Below, piece after piece: positions 49,970 through 61,799 of a stretch of DNA of 64,000 bases. Position 1 is the first letter of the stretch. Every line of letters begins with the position of its first letter. The DNA lies in assembly GCA_936440205.1 (NCBI GenBank), contig OW387147.1, positions 18,811,629 through 18,875,628 on the forward strand, read 5' to 3'. A program made the translations under genes and the position numbers. The DNA comes from Lepidonotus clava (taxonomy: Eukaryota > Annelida > Polychaeta > Phyllodocida > Polynoidae). Under the pieces are notes generated by a model. It was not told the origin of the DNA. It saw only the letters and a list, made by a program, of their open reading frames with translations, and ran no database searches.

Positions 49970-51120
49970 GTTAGTTTTCAATAAGCTTATTACATTATGG
50001 AAACCGTTTAAAAAATAATGTATAGGTAAAATTGATGTAAGTCATTTAGATATATAAGAAAAATTGGGTTCAGTGCATTAAAACGGTGTAAATTTGTCCT
50101 TACTTATGTAAGAAGACCTATTTGATTATTAGCAGGATGTTTTATTCCCTTGAAATATGCATCAATAATATTATTAACAGGGGAAATTCTTCGGTCAATA
50201 CTTTTAGGTTTTCTGCAACTGACAATCTAAAAGATAATATCATATACTATAACATTACAGTGTGTATATCTATATATAGATATTGATTGACACAATACCC
50301 GAATGAAAACATAAACTAAATATAGACATAATTATATATATGAAGGCACATTTGAGTTGTATGTTAGCCAATACCTCTCTCCATATATTATATTCCAGAC
50401 ACTTGGATAACGTAATAGAGTTATGCCATATCTTACAGAATATTAGTGTACTTTTGGTATTGAAAGGCTGACCAAACGGTTTTGTCTAGATATATCATAT
50501 TACCGACGCTTTTATTTTGTGTACTTTAATGTTACTTAATATTTTGTTGTGGAAATATTATTTTGATTGTTGATACCTCTATTGTCATGTTGTTGGCCAT
50601 GTGCTTGCTGTGATTTCGGCTTCTTGTGAAGCTTTATATAATTGTCCTTAGGTTCTCAGTGACAAAACTGTTGACGACGTTTCCATAATTATATCAGTGA
50701 AACAGATGTAGAGTAGATCGCGTGGCTTCTATTTCGTCATAATTATCATAATTGTAGCACATAGACGACTGAGAGAGTTTATGATATTTGAAACTATTTT
50801 TCCAATTTCGTAACCATAATTGTACGATTAAAGCTCATGCTAATTATTTCATCTTATTTCTCAATATTATGTTTTTAGGATGAAAATCAAAAAGCTAGAC
50901 TATGATTGAATATCATCTCGGATTTAGAGATACAGAGTTTATATATAACTTCGTCTTTACACAATCGTCACATACAGTTTGTCGATAAGAAAGGTTTTGC
51001 AGGTTCAAAGCGTTTGTGATGGATAGATCTGTGATATCATATTATTTTCTTATGTTTATTGTTTATCGCTGTCAGGATGCTTTTTCTTGAACGTGTGTGC
51101 AAATAAAAGCTGTTTATCCC
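49970..51120 (+). other. 3' untranslated region (inferred)
   Basis: AT-rich, no open frame of note, running to the first canonical AATAAA. The true cleavage site is unknown. Confidence 0.6.
51102..51107 (+). terminator. Candidate poly(A) signal AATAAA
   Basis: Canonical hexamer about 1.13 kb after the stop, within 'gcaaataaaagctg', followed by a T-rich stretch near 51146. A weaker ATTAAA occurs at about 50077. Confidence 0.6.
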
Positions 51121-51829
51121 CGAAATCGTTTGTAAACATTGGATACTTTTTTTAATCAACTTAAGTAAGAATTTCTAAAACAAAACCAAAAAAATATGTA
51201 ACGTCAAAGGTACTTTTTCCGCGGCTTCATGGAAACTTAAATCGTCTTTGAGTTTAACACTAAACATATCGTATCTGGACGTTGAATAATGGCCATTTAG
51301 AAGACAACGGTATTCACGGATAGTTAGTCTAATTTGTCTAGATTTGCATGTTAACAATCTGTCTAGATTTTCATATTGAATTCAACAATATGCCAAATGG
51401 ATCGACAAGCTACAGCAACAGGATGGGTGTAGACCCCAAAAATCGACAGGGCGACATGGCCATTTCTTAAATTCGACATGCAACATATATATAGACCTTA
51501 GTCACTTAGTGACAGGAGATATTAAATAAACCACATGACATAGGGGACTTCTAGAAATCAGCAGTGGGCATGGGCACCCCCGTCAACACTCCAAGTTTAC
51601 CTTCAGACTCCCCGAAAGATGAGGTCTTTATACAAGACTCGTAACGTTTATCCTTAGTGTTATTACCCACAAGGATTGTCGTGACAGCATAACCACGATT
51701 AATTACATTCCACCACATCCCGCCTTCATCAGTTAACGTGAGGATGGATTAAGATTTGTCACTTTTACTGCCCTCCAGTAGCACTCATTGTCCCTGATTA
51801 AAACATTGAATGTGCTCTAGGTACCTCGT

Positions 51830-52260
51830 TATGAGATGACACCTCCAACGCAGGAGAGCCAGCGGATAAGGAATTACCATCATCTACTTCCGCTTCCGGT
51901 CGTCGAGGAAACGCTCAGGCGGCGATTAGCCTGAATAAACGAGGGTTGGTCAGGTTAGGGAGGTTGACCCTGGATTGTACGCTGCCGCCGATCCATTGGC
52001 CTCTTTTCCTCGCAGCATCCCCCGCCGGTAGAGGCAGCACCGCTCGGACTCCCGCGCATGCGCAGAGCCGCGAGGAACGCCCCTTTTTCCGGTACAATAT
52101 CGGTGAGCGATATTAGAGTCATTTAGCATCTATCCACCAGGGCGCGCCACTGTAGGTTGGGACGGAAGCCAGGGCCAAGCTGCTCATCCATGAATCACAT
52201 TCCGGCGCCGTTACTTCCGGTTTACTACTTCCGGCGCACCGTGTCACAGGAAAAAAGGGG
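51830..52260. promoter_or_regulatory. CpG-rich promoter-like patch A
   Basis: Clear rise in G+C and CpG. It contains an NRF1-type palindrome GCGCATGCGC (about 52056-52065), ETS-type CTTCCGG sites at about 51891, 52215 and 52230, and an inverted CCAAT (ccattggcc, about 51993). These are typical of TATA-less animal promoters. Orientation is uncertain: a plus-strand donor-like 'atcg|gtgagc' lies at 52102-52103, and a minus-strand ATG with a short frame starts near 52191. No recognised gene follows on either side. Confidence 0.5.
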
Positions 52261-52319
52261 GCAGTGATGTTGGTGTTAGATGCTACAAGGAAACCCATTG
52301 GTCTCTCCATTGGCCTATA

Positions 52320-54880
52320 GGAAAGAGGGGGGAAGGTTTATATAGCTAACTGGGCTTGACATCTCTTAGGAAATGTAGCGGGGTTAAGCGTCTTATGATG
52401 TGACCGAGCTTGTGACCTTATCCATAAATACAACAACACACCGGAGCATAGACATATCTCTATGACCGGAGGGCACCAGGGCACCAGTGCTCACCATTAT
52501 ATAGGCCTATACTTAAATCAAATTATATATAATATTGAGAAATGCCGACTATTAGCTTTTAAGTTTTAATTCTGTTTTTTAACAGTGTTACCTCTTTTTT
52601 TTTACATTACTTGAGAGAATTTTATTAGAGAATAATCATCCGTTAATAATATGCACGATTTCCTTTAACGCTACTGACAGTGTGATAGCTTGCTCTATCT
52701 GCATGGGGCGCCATCACATTCGCTCCAAATCCACTGACAAACTCGTATTGTACACAACGGCCCTTACCATGGTTTTGCCTTCTTGCTTATCACCCTGCAC
52801 ATAAATGAGCCATAGTGTTAGCCTCTTAAAGCCAAGATTGAAATTCAAATAAATAAGTGCTTAACCGCAAAGTGCAATAGCAGATACTTCGACCCACACC
52901 AAAAATTCATTCCCGTTACGAAGTTCATGAACAGCAATCAATAAAAACCAATTACTTTCCATAATTAACAGATAAACCTCATTTACTGCATTTTGTGGTT
53001 AGATCATTTATTAAAAGTTCCTAGTGAGAGGATGGCCGCAATAAGATTACATTGTGATTAATAGCATACTTTTCCGAAAGCACAAATTTGAATGCAACTG
53101 CCTATGAGCAGATGAGCTGCCGCCATTCCGCTGTAACTAGGCTGTATGTTTTGTCCCTATAACATTTCAATGTATGGAAAAGTCCATGTTCCGAGGGAAT
53201 AGGTCTTTTTTGGCCTCAATGTTTTGGAGGTTTTTAATTGGACGTGTACACATGACCCAAGACCACGGAGAAGGATGAAAACTGTGGATACCTTATTGAA
53301 TGTTGTTTTATCACCATGAATACTCCTGTGAATAATAAATGAGGCCCGATTTTCTTAAATCCCTCTCCTATTCAAAGCCTGTACATTTTCAGGTGCTGTC
53401 GTAAAAGGACCAATTAAGGCAAAGTTGAGACAATGTTGCCTAACCAGGGATGCATCAAGTTAAGTTTTAGTCTTATAATAATTCGCGAAAGAAATCGGAC
53501 CCTTAGGAGCCGTCCATTGGGTACGCACTCGCCGTATGAAAAGTTCCAGAACTCCTCCTCCCTCCCCAGTCCTATGGGTCGAAGTATACCTTGGATTTGT
53601 ACAAGAACATAGATCTACACACACTTTAAATATTTCAAACGGCCTCAGCCCTCAAATGTTGTGGGTGCTTAATGGACGGTCCCTTGGCCACTACCTATGC
53701 CAAACCATATTGAAGGCTATAGCTAGTTAACGACTTGTCAGCTATACATAACGGGGGACACTACCGTCCGCGCTAATGGCGTGCATGTACCTAAATAGGA
53801 GGATAGTCTTTCAGCGGATATGCTACTGCATTTGGAGGAGAGGGCTTGGGCTTATGATAAGCTTGTGCGCACATGAGGGCGGATGTGCGACCGGAAACGC
53901 ACTGCCTCTACCATGTGGCATGTACCATTAATAAGAAAATATGAGCTGGAGAACGTATTTCCTATAAGTAGAATGTGAAAAGCTTCGTTGCTTGAAAATC
54001 TCTAGGAAATCTAATCATGGTCAGTAATTTCCCAGTATACCATACCCAGTAATTTCTATTTGTTGCATTGCAAGTACCTGCTTGAAACTTAGTTTTGTCT
54101 AGTAATTCATACGGAGGGATAGATTTCATAAGACTGCAGGATAGATTTAATAAAATGTAGTCCTAATGGGAACCAAGCATGCAGTAGAATGGACGTTCTC
54201 ATTCTTATAGTGTCTTCTGTATAATTATAAGAGTTGATCATGAATTCCGCCTAAAATTTAAGGCTAATGCCATTATTATTAGTATTACTATTTCTGACAA
54301 ATCAACTCACATGCATTTCAATGTTAGTACTTGAGTATCAAAATACTGAATCCATAGAATATCATTTCCCCGAGGCTGGTAGTATTATTAGTTTTTCCTA
54401 TCATTTCCTGCAAATTTAATCTATCAAAATTATAATTATGTACGGGTTATCTATATAATGTAACAGATTTATATTGATTTTTCTAGTACGAAATTCCCAA
54501 CATTAGTTTCCATTCTATCAACTTGGACAAATTGACCCTAGGTCTACACAACCCAAGTGTTTAAAGCATGACCTTAACCCTAGACTAATAGAATCCCAAG
54601 ATACATCGTCGAAAGGCAAACTTTAAGAAGCCTTGTCAACCCACAACACGTCATTAAGCTTTTATTCCAAAGCCGATTTTGCTGCCGATTCTAAAAGTTC
54701 GCCATGATCAAAATTGGCCTAGGGAATACAGGTTTAATTTTCAACTAAAAAATTTGTAATCATACTGTCTGGTGAGCCACTTGACCTTCCTCACCCCTCT
54801 GGTACCCCCCAACACCTGTGACCTTGTTATACAGCCAGTTGTAAAAACTGGCTGAGTTGGCTTTTCCATGGCCGACGCAA
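52320..54880. other. Intergenic, no gene recognised
   Basis: AT-rich sequence between promoter-like patches A and B. Apart from the MITE at about 53504-53695, no coding exon, RNA gene or repeat was supported. Confidence 0.45.
53504..53695. mobile_element. MITE resembling families M1/M6
   Basis: Left AGGAGCCGTCCATTGGGTAC, right complement-like gtgggtgcttaatggacggtccct. The interior has paired 'ctcctccctcccc' and 'gtatacc' type tracts. No coding sequence. Confidence 0.65.
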
Positions 54881-54884
54881 AATA

Positions 54885-55000
54885 CGTCCTTCTACCAGCC
54901 CATCCAATCAGAAACCTCTCTAGACCGGAAGTACGTCGACCAACACTCTGCGCAGGCGTCTAGAGGTTTTGGTCACGTGGTCATCATGTGATGAAGTGAC
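54885..55000. promoter_or_regulatory. Promoter-like patch B
   Basis: Within about 110 bp: CCAATCAG (NF-Y type, about 54905), ACCGGAAGT (ETS, about 54925), CTGCGCAGGCG (NRF1-like half site, about 54949) and CACGTG (about 54975). The crowding is unusual for this AT-rich flank. No adjacent gene is recognised. Confidence 0.45.
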
Positions 55001-56182
55001 CAGAATGGGCACTCTGCAACACGACGCTGTTTTTCCTGAGATAGTCGGTGCAACGTAGAAAGTAGTGGGCAGGACGGAGAATGTAGAATGGGGTGAGTGT
55101 ATTTGCTTGGAAAGAAGAGCTGAGTAGGATTGTTCCCCTTTAAGTAGGAGGTTATTAATGCTCCATAGTGTGGATTGCAGATCAATCGATCACAATAAAA
55201 CCATCGAAGTCTGGAGGAACATTTTACAATGAGAAAATCTCCAGCTTATATTTGAGTTTCAGCTCAATAATGAATAAGTGTCATGTTTAATTACTGTCGC
55301 CAAATGTTAGTATTATTGTTCACTTTTGATTAAGAAGCCTTCATCATTAGAGATTGCTTGATGAATGCTTTGAAAGTAAATTGAGTAAATAACAAGATGT
55401 GTAATTATGATATTTGATCTGTACACAATGTAACTGGTAACTTATATTGTGAAAACTAAAGGGTCGATGGAAAAGCGACTGTCTTCTAATTACAATGATA
55501 TCATTGTTATGTACAGATTTGTTTTCCAATATAAATTGTTTTTTGCTTTTTTTAGAAGAGAATCAATATGATAATTATTATGGATGAAAAAAAATTCTCT
55601 TCAACACCCAAGGCGTTTTCTGATAAAAAGCCTATACACGGGTTTCGAATAATCAAATTATCCAAGTAATATCTCACATATTATATATCGCCATATCATA
55701 TTGGGTACTGCACTATTTCCAGTGAAGCCATTGCATGCCATACAGAATTCGATAAAACATGTATCAATGAATCGGATAAAATGATATCAAATATAACACA
55801 GTCTGACGTCATAGGGTATAGCCTAGTTGGCAAGAAACGATCCCTGTTCTGACAATTGCATTCAAGTAACGAAATGCTATTTGCATGAAATGCCATGAAA
55901 TGGAAGCCAGCTTGGATAGAAATATGACATTTCTCATTAAATGCCCCTTTACAGAAGTTTACAGCCTGTATCGTGTACTTATTAGAAGGTATCTGTAATA
56001 TTCTTTTACACTCATCATATATTAAATCATTCCCATACATATTTGAAAAATGAAAATCACATACGTATTATTTAAGTGTACTCGGTTCGCTGTATACAGC
56101 AATATTCTTTCCGAAGGAATGTTGAGTTTTCAGTTAGTAGACATAGTCATATAAGACTATAGTCATAGTCAAATTTCTGTTA

Positions 56183-56398
56183 AGCCCTATACCCACTAGG
56201 CAACTTTACTGGCAACTGGCAGCGGACGACTGGGAAAATCTGCCGATTCCTATGATCGCCTGTAAGTATACCATATTGAAATATGTGGGTTTGATCTGAA
56301 TTGGCACTAAAGTTGGCTGATTCTAGCCTCAAAATTAGCCAATTTCATTGCTGATTAGTCGGCCGACTGTGTAAAAATTGCCTACTGGGTATGGGGCT
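56183..56398. mobile_element. MITE, family M4, intact-looking copy
   Basis: AGCCCTATACCCACTAGGCA and TGCCTACTGGGTATGGGGCT, with TTA on both sides (56180-56182, 56399-56401). Same family as 27359-27572. Confidence 0.82.
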
Positions 56399-56429
56399 TT
56401 AGTCATCCTGACTAATGTGAATTCTGGCA

Positions 56430-57040
56430 TTGTCATCAAAGTTAGTCAGATTTACTAACAATGATAGTGTGACGTTCCTCGGTAGTTCGGGGTTTCCGAG
56501 TTCTACAGCAAAGGAACATGGGGGTTATTTTGGTTCTCAGTCAGGCGAGGAGTCCGAGCAGGAAGCCAAGATGCAGGATGAAGAGTCGTGCCTCGTGCAT
56601 GAGGGGGAATGAGCGGGTTGATCGGGAAATCGGTATTCGGTGATTGGGGGGGGGGGATGTCTCGGTCGGCCGGAACCGAGGTATTTCGGACATTGGGACC
56701 GGGAGACCTGGGCTTCTGTCAACAGGCGGAAGACACGGGGGCTGGAAACGATGGGGATGGATTTTGGTGCTCCTCGGCAGTTGATGTTCTTTCTCGTGTG
56801 CCCCTCGAGGGTGCAAGCTCTTCCACATGTCGGGAGTATTGGGCCAACGCTTGCCTAAAGGGAGGTAGCATGGGGCCGAGCCAGTCGGACCTTCGTACTC
56901 CCAGTCACCGGGGGGCTGTTCACTATCTCTGGTTTCCGGACCTGTCCAGTCTTCCGGCTTCGTACCGCCGCTCAAGCTGTTTCGGGCCTTCAGGCCATGT
57001 TTCGGTCCTTTGGGTCTTTGGACCCCGTACTACTTCTTAA
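56430..57040. other. GC-rich segment with overlapping open frames, unassigned
   Basis: Local composition is far more GC-rich than its surroundings and open frames overlap on both strands (plus 56609-57040, minus 56541-56975). I recognise no domain in any of them. It could be a decayed mobile element or a lineage-specific gene fragment. Confidence 0.35.
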
Positions 57041-57059
57041 TCTATTTTCGATGAACTTC

Positions 57060-57940
57060 TACTAATATCATGTTTGTTGAGTTACCTAGTTAGTTTCCAA
57101 CCATCTCATCAACTTAGACCCCATTCAGGGCGATACCATAGAAAGAAGACACATGTGGACACAAGGAGTACCAAGATGGAACTGTTTATTTCGGGATTAT
57201 ATGATTTAAAAAACTAGCAGTTCTGTAAACAGCATTTTTGGACAATACCAGAATACAAGATTATCCAGTTTCTTAGAGTTGAGCATTGATAATTCGTTGT
57301 AAAACCCTTTCATTCATTCGAAATCTTTGTTAGCCTGTTTTAGTGAATATAGTTGTCATAATCAGTGGCTGCTGGTTCCTTCAATCAACTTAATATCCCT
57401 TTTTGTGGAAAGAAACAAGCACAAACCAAACAATGGACATTTTCTCAACAAGGACAACATATTCAAGATGGTGATTCTAAGAAATTAGGAACAGAATTTC
57501 GTATATTTGTGATTAAATTTTAAGAATTTTTCTAATAATCAATAGTTTCTTAAAATTGTCTATGAAAGACCCTCCACCGGAAGCATGACTGCAGGTATCT
57601 GAATCTTAATCTGAAATAGGATAAAAGTGACCTTGTTCTATTCATAATCATGTGTAAAATTGAATGATATTTTACATATTTAGATAAAACTTGGTAAATT
57701 GATCCCTTTCAGCATTTAGCCTTAGATATAGTATGTACATTCGTCCAATTCAGACCTTTGTTATGTAACTGGTACAACAAATAAAACTGCCCAACCGATA
57801 TATGGAATTTGCTTGAAGTCATAGATTATATGAAATTTGAGTGTCTAACAGATCTTAAAAGACGCTGACCTTATCTTAACAATGGTGAGACAATTTTTTT
57901 TCATAACTATTAGAACTCAAGTTATGGAAGTTTCAAGTTT
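57060..57940. other. Intergenic, nothing recognised
   Basis: AT-rich, no repeat or exon support. Confidence 0.5.
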
Positions 57941-57943
57941 CAG

Positions 57944-58001
57944 GCATTGGATACTGCTATTTAAGGAAAACTCGTTTTCCTTGAATAGCAGTATCCAATG
58001 C
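57944..58001. repeat. Near-perfect 58-bp palindrome
   Basis: Arms of 28 bp (57944-57971 and 57974-58001) differ by one base pair and leave a 2-nt centre. It begins GCATTGGATACTGCTATT and ends AATAGCAGTATCCAATGC. Confidence 0.92.
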
Positions 58002-58380
58002 ATTTCAAGATGAACTTCTCTTCATGGTAATGTAAAATCAGGAAAGCCTATCTATTACAAATGAAATTGAAGCAATTATTCCTGAAAACATCTGATTAAA
58101 GTATTTATGTGTTTGCCGTCATCAGATTATGCTTTCTGTTGGAAAGGCTCCATTTTCAATTTGTCCGTCTTATTTTCTTAGAACTGTTCAGTACAACTTA
58201 TGCCATAGTAGGTGGTGGATGGTCACTCACGTTTAGCTTTAAAGTTCGGTAGCTTTCAAACACAGCTAATTAGATAGAAATATAATCCTCGTAGATGAGC
58301 GAAAATGCCGGACTACATTTGAGCCACAAGGCGTAGTAATCTTATCCTACTGTTGGCTAGTTTACTCCCTACATACCAGA

Positions 58381-59100
58381 ATCTACTCTCATCCCAGGCA
58401 AGCAGTGACGTAACAAGCACGTTCTGAGACTGTACCTTTTTGGTTTGTCTGTAACCTGCCCAGTTTTCATGTAATGCCCTGTTTCCACCAAAAAGACGAG
58501 ATAAGATTGAACGATTTTTTCAACTGACAAATACAGAGGACTTTTTTTTATCAGAAAAGAATCGGTCATCAGCAATAATTTTTTGGACGATTTTCTGTTT
58601 CCACCAAAAGACCATAAAACGATTTTACACACGATTTTACACAAGATTTGACACACGATTTGACACACGATTTGATTAAACTTTTTTTTTAACAAATATG
58701 GTGTAATTCATTATGATAGCATCTATGATTTTTATTTTTTGTCTCATACTCGTTCCATTTTATCATATATTTGTTATTTACTGAATCGTCCAAAGAAATC
58801 CTGTTCCCACCAAAAGATTAGCACAAAATGTGTCTAGGAAAATCGTCCAAAAATCTTTTGGTGGAAACAGGGCATTACAGTTATGTTATTTTAGGTAAAG
58901 TTGAGACTTTACCAATAAAGATTGCTATAATAACGTTATTATCATGTGAAATAATGTTACTAGAATGTCACAATAATGTCACAGTGCGACGTCACAATGT
59001 TAGGTTCTAAAGACGTTTTTGTGCTAAAATAGCGTAATAAGAACCAAAGAAGAACTAAAAAGAATGTTATAATAACGTTATAATAACGTCATATTCTTGC
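58381..59100. repeat. Dispersed repeat R2, interrupted by a MITE
   Basis: Left part 58381-58471 and right part 58877-59100 together match 63045-63320, which has no insertion. Shared words: 'ccaggcaagca', 'gtctgtaacctgccca', 'cagttatgttattttaggtaaa', 'tcacagtgcga' and 'atgttaggttctaaagacgt'. The right part is full of 'aacgttataataacgt'. Confidence 0.82.
58472..58876. mobile_element. MITE, family M5, about 405 bp, inserted in R2
   Basis: Ends TAATGCCCTGTTTCCACCAA and TTGGTGGAAACAGGGCATTA. Shares the GCCCTGTTTCCACCA terminus with 27146-27354. The open frame of about 108 aa on the minus strand is only a translation of this element and its flank. Confidence 0.88.
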
Positions 59101-59157
59101 TAGGGATAGACTCATTTTCCTACACAGAGGTGGAACTCGTTGCAGAACGTGTCCAAG

Positions 59158-59403
59158 CTAAAAGTGAGTCCGTGGTTCTCCGATGACCCGTCGGGGGTCG
59201 CTGCGGTCTGTGGCCTGGCGGCTGAGTAGCCCAACTGCGCATGGGGTGACTATGAATCTGATATCAACGGGGCTGGAGGCGCCATAAACACCCCACACCA
59301 GCCCGGGATTATAGAGAGCCAGACCCTGGAGAGCGATCAGGACTGATGCTAAAGCTTTCACCCAATTCAGATGCCACCAATAAAGAACCCTTAGATTGTC
59401 CAT
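59158..59403 (-). CDS. Weak candidate first exon, unrecognised
   Basis: An 81-codon minus-strand open frame that is GC-richer than its flanks. Starts MDNLRVLYWWHLNWVKALAS and contains one hydrophobic helix (VLIALQGLALYNPGLVWGVY). No family is recognised. There is no consensus donor inside the frame; a donor-like gtgagt lies on the opposite strand at about 59163, so the strand is in doubt. The start region is part of the duplicated segment noted separately. Confidence 0.25.
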   Translation of the reverse strand: MDNLRVLYWWHLNWVKALASVLIALQGLALYNPGLVWGVYGASSPVDIRFIVTPCAVGLLSRQATDRSDPRRVIGEPRTHF

Positions 59404-59960
59404 GAAAGGTCCGAGTCTTTACATGTTTCTGTAATATGGGCGGTAGGAGCGGTAAAACTACACTGTGTGAAACCACGGCTTCCCCTCCTTTGGAACTGAT
59501 AACTGCATCAACATCGTTACGCTGGGTGATACAATATTGTTGCTAACAAATTCAATGCATGTGTTAATAGGTCATTAAATATGCTACAAGGGCTTCCGCA
59601 CTTGAATTCAAAGTTTGACTAAATCCCTTTTAAATTTATCAAAAAGCCTTACGTGGATCGTGATCTGTGTTGCTCTGGAAAAATTCAGATGCCGCCAATA
59701 AAGAACCCTTAGATTGTCCATGAAAGGTCTGAGTCTTTACATGTTTCTGTAATATGGGCGGTAAGAGCGGTAAAACTACACTGTGTGAAACCACGGCTTC
59801 CCCTCCATTGGAACTGATAACTGCATCAACATCGTTACGCTGGGTGATACAGTATTGTTGTTAACAATTTCAATGTATGCGATAATAGGTCTTTGATATG
59901 ATACAAGGGCTTCCAGGACTTGAATTCAACATTTTGACAAAATCTCTTTTAAATTTGCCA
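59361..59960. repeat. Direct duplication of about 280 bp
   Basis: 59361-59640 and 59683-59960 share 'aataaagaacccttagattg', 'ctttacatgtttctgtaata', 'gtgtgaaaccacggcttccc' and 'catcaacatcgttacgctgg'. The two copies differ at scattered sites. Confidence 0.9.
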
Positions 59961-60399
59961 AAACAAAAACTCACGAGGTCTGTGAACTGTGTTGTTGTGT
60001 AAAATTTATACTTATGTTTAGCTGGTCCCCAGCATTTCCGCTTAAGCAATACAATGACATTGTATTGATTGTCCAGCTTAGCTTCTTCTCGATTATACTG
60101 AATTTAAGAATGTCTAGATTGAAACGTGTGGGGCTTGGCTAAGATTATAGGAAATGCCTTTTGATAGGAATGATGAATAATCACTAAAGCTGCAATGGAT
60201 CAGAGAGCCTTTGCTGATACAAACATACTCTCAAACCCACGTTCCACTTAGCTGCTTAGGAACAAAAACAAATAAAAAAAGACAAACAATATCTTTATGT
60301 AGGACTAAAGTATTAATAGAATAATCAGTACATGGGAATTTGAAGTTCTGGAAAGGATTAGTAGTTCTCCATATCTGGAGCCATCCCATCCAGGGATGT

Positions 60400-60470
60400 A
60401 ACATGTTTTAATAACGTCGTAGAAAGTCACAGAACGTTATTAGAATGTCGCACGTTACCGTTACGTCGAT
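60400..60470. repeat. AACGTT-rich repeat fragment
   Basis: 'taataacgtcgtagaaagtc', 'agaacgttattagaatgtcgc' resembles the right part of R2. Confidence 0.5.
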
Positions 60471-60934
60471 CTTTGTCTGGGGTAGTATTGCTATTTTTGG
60501 TCGGTCAACGTGATGTTGCATGGTTTTCTTATGATAAACATCAATATTTTCTAACCACTGCCTGCCCCTTAAGAAGCACCACGAACTACTGTTTACTTGC
60601 TCCTGTTCTAACAATCATAGCGAGCACACATTAACTTTAGCTTGACTTCATCAATACAGGCCTTGGTGGTCTGTACACATATTGTGACAAACATCACCCA
60701 ATCCTGCGATTTAGGCCCAATTTACACTATAGGCGAATCACTGTATGGCCCTAACATGTTATTCAATTTGTCAAATTGGTTAAAATGCCCAGGTAACCAA
60801 GTAAAATAAACAAAAACTATAAATTGACCTAACAAATTGCCCTTTTGGTAACGGTTCTTGAACTCAACCTTAGAGCTTCAGTCTTAGCGTCTCCTGTAGC
60901 TAAACATTGGCTTAGTGTGAACGGGGCCTTAAGT

Positions 60935-61400
60935 ACTCCAGAGAGGACGCGCGCACGTCCCTCCAGGTGCAGGGTAAGGGGTCTGCTGTACTTGGGCCTC
61001 CATCCGTTAGCCTGGAGATCGACCCGCCCGGCCCCTACCGTTAAAGGCTCCCCGCTCTCTGGCTCTTGTTTCTTCATTGATCATAAGCTCAGTCAACTTT
61101 CCTGTCGTTTTATTGGTGGCCGCCTGTTCTTGTCACTTGCCACTGCCGCCGCTGGCCCTCGTTGGCCTGCCCCCCTGCCTCCACCGCCGCCCCTGCCTCC
61201 CCACGGCCGTTGTAGGCCATATAGAGGTGGCCGCCGCTAGTGGTTCATTGCCTGCAACCCGGCGAGGCAGTTGGACGCGCTGCGCTGATGCTCTGGCACC
61301 ATCGAGTGAAAGCCAGCCATCGCGGTAGGTGATACTACTACCGCGGGGCCATAGTCGCTCCGGCGCCCGAGCGCAAAGCACGTGTCTCCCATGATAGACT
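60935..61400. promoter_or_regulatory. GC-rich, CpG-rich patch C
   Basis: Strong G+C increase with many CpG (gaggacgcgcgcacg, ctgccgccgctgg, accgccgcccc) and an inverted CCAAT (attggtggcc, about 61113). Open frames overlap on both strands, as expected of a CpG island; none has a domain. A plus donor-like 'atcgcg|gtaggt' is at about 61325. Confidence 0.4.
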
Positions 61401-61706
61401 GTCTTAACTGGGTCTGCTTGCATTTAAATAGCATAGAAAGTGGGGACCCAAAACGTGTATATATATATTATTCAGCTTTAAGTGGACTTTGTATGGACTT
61501 TGTAAAGCCTCGCCATTATTACTGAAGCGAAAAATATTTTCCATTATATGGGAAATAAGGATTGAGACTTTTATACATCTGTTGATACAACACCAGCACC
61601 TACCTGAAAAAAAAGTAATTGACCAAGATCCGATTTAGACCCAGGAAGCCTTCAGGTAGGTGACCTTTTAACTTCATCAACATTAATGTAACTAACCTTA
61701 TCTTAG

Positions 61707-61799
61707 GTGCCTACTTCCCAAAAGGATCACTACATGGACGCGGTCATAATTACGAGCACGGCTTTAACTCCAGGAACTATTTCGGACAACCATTAATAG
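61707..61799 (+). CDS. Weak candidate exon, phase 1-1
   Basis: 93 nt between acceptor taaccttatcttag and donor gtattg. In phase 1 it reads GAYFPKGSLHGRGHNYEHGF and more. It is GC-richer than its flanks and lies after patch C, but the donor is poor and no family is recognised. Confidence 0.25.

Noticed and set aside
49160-49981. Long minus-strand open frame of 273 codons
   Set aside because: It lies antisense to the polycystin channel exon, whose frame has unmistakable membrane segments and pore. The antisense frame is His/Glu/Val-rich with no domain and is a codon shadow.
58369-58695. 108-codon minus-strand frame
   Set aside because: It is a translation of the M5 element and its flank; the repeated Val-Cys-Gln/Lys-Ile pattern comes from short repeats of 'acacgatttgac'.
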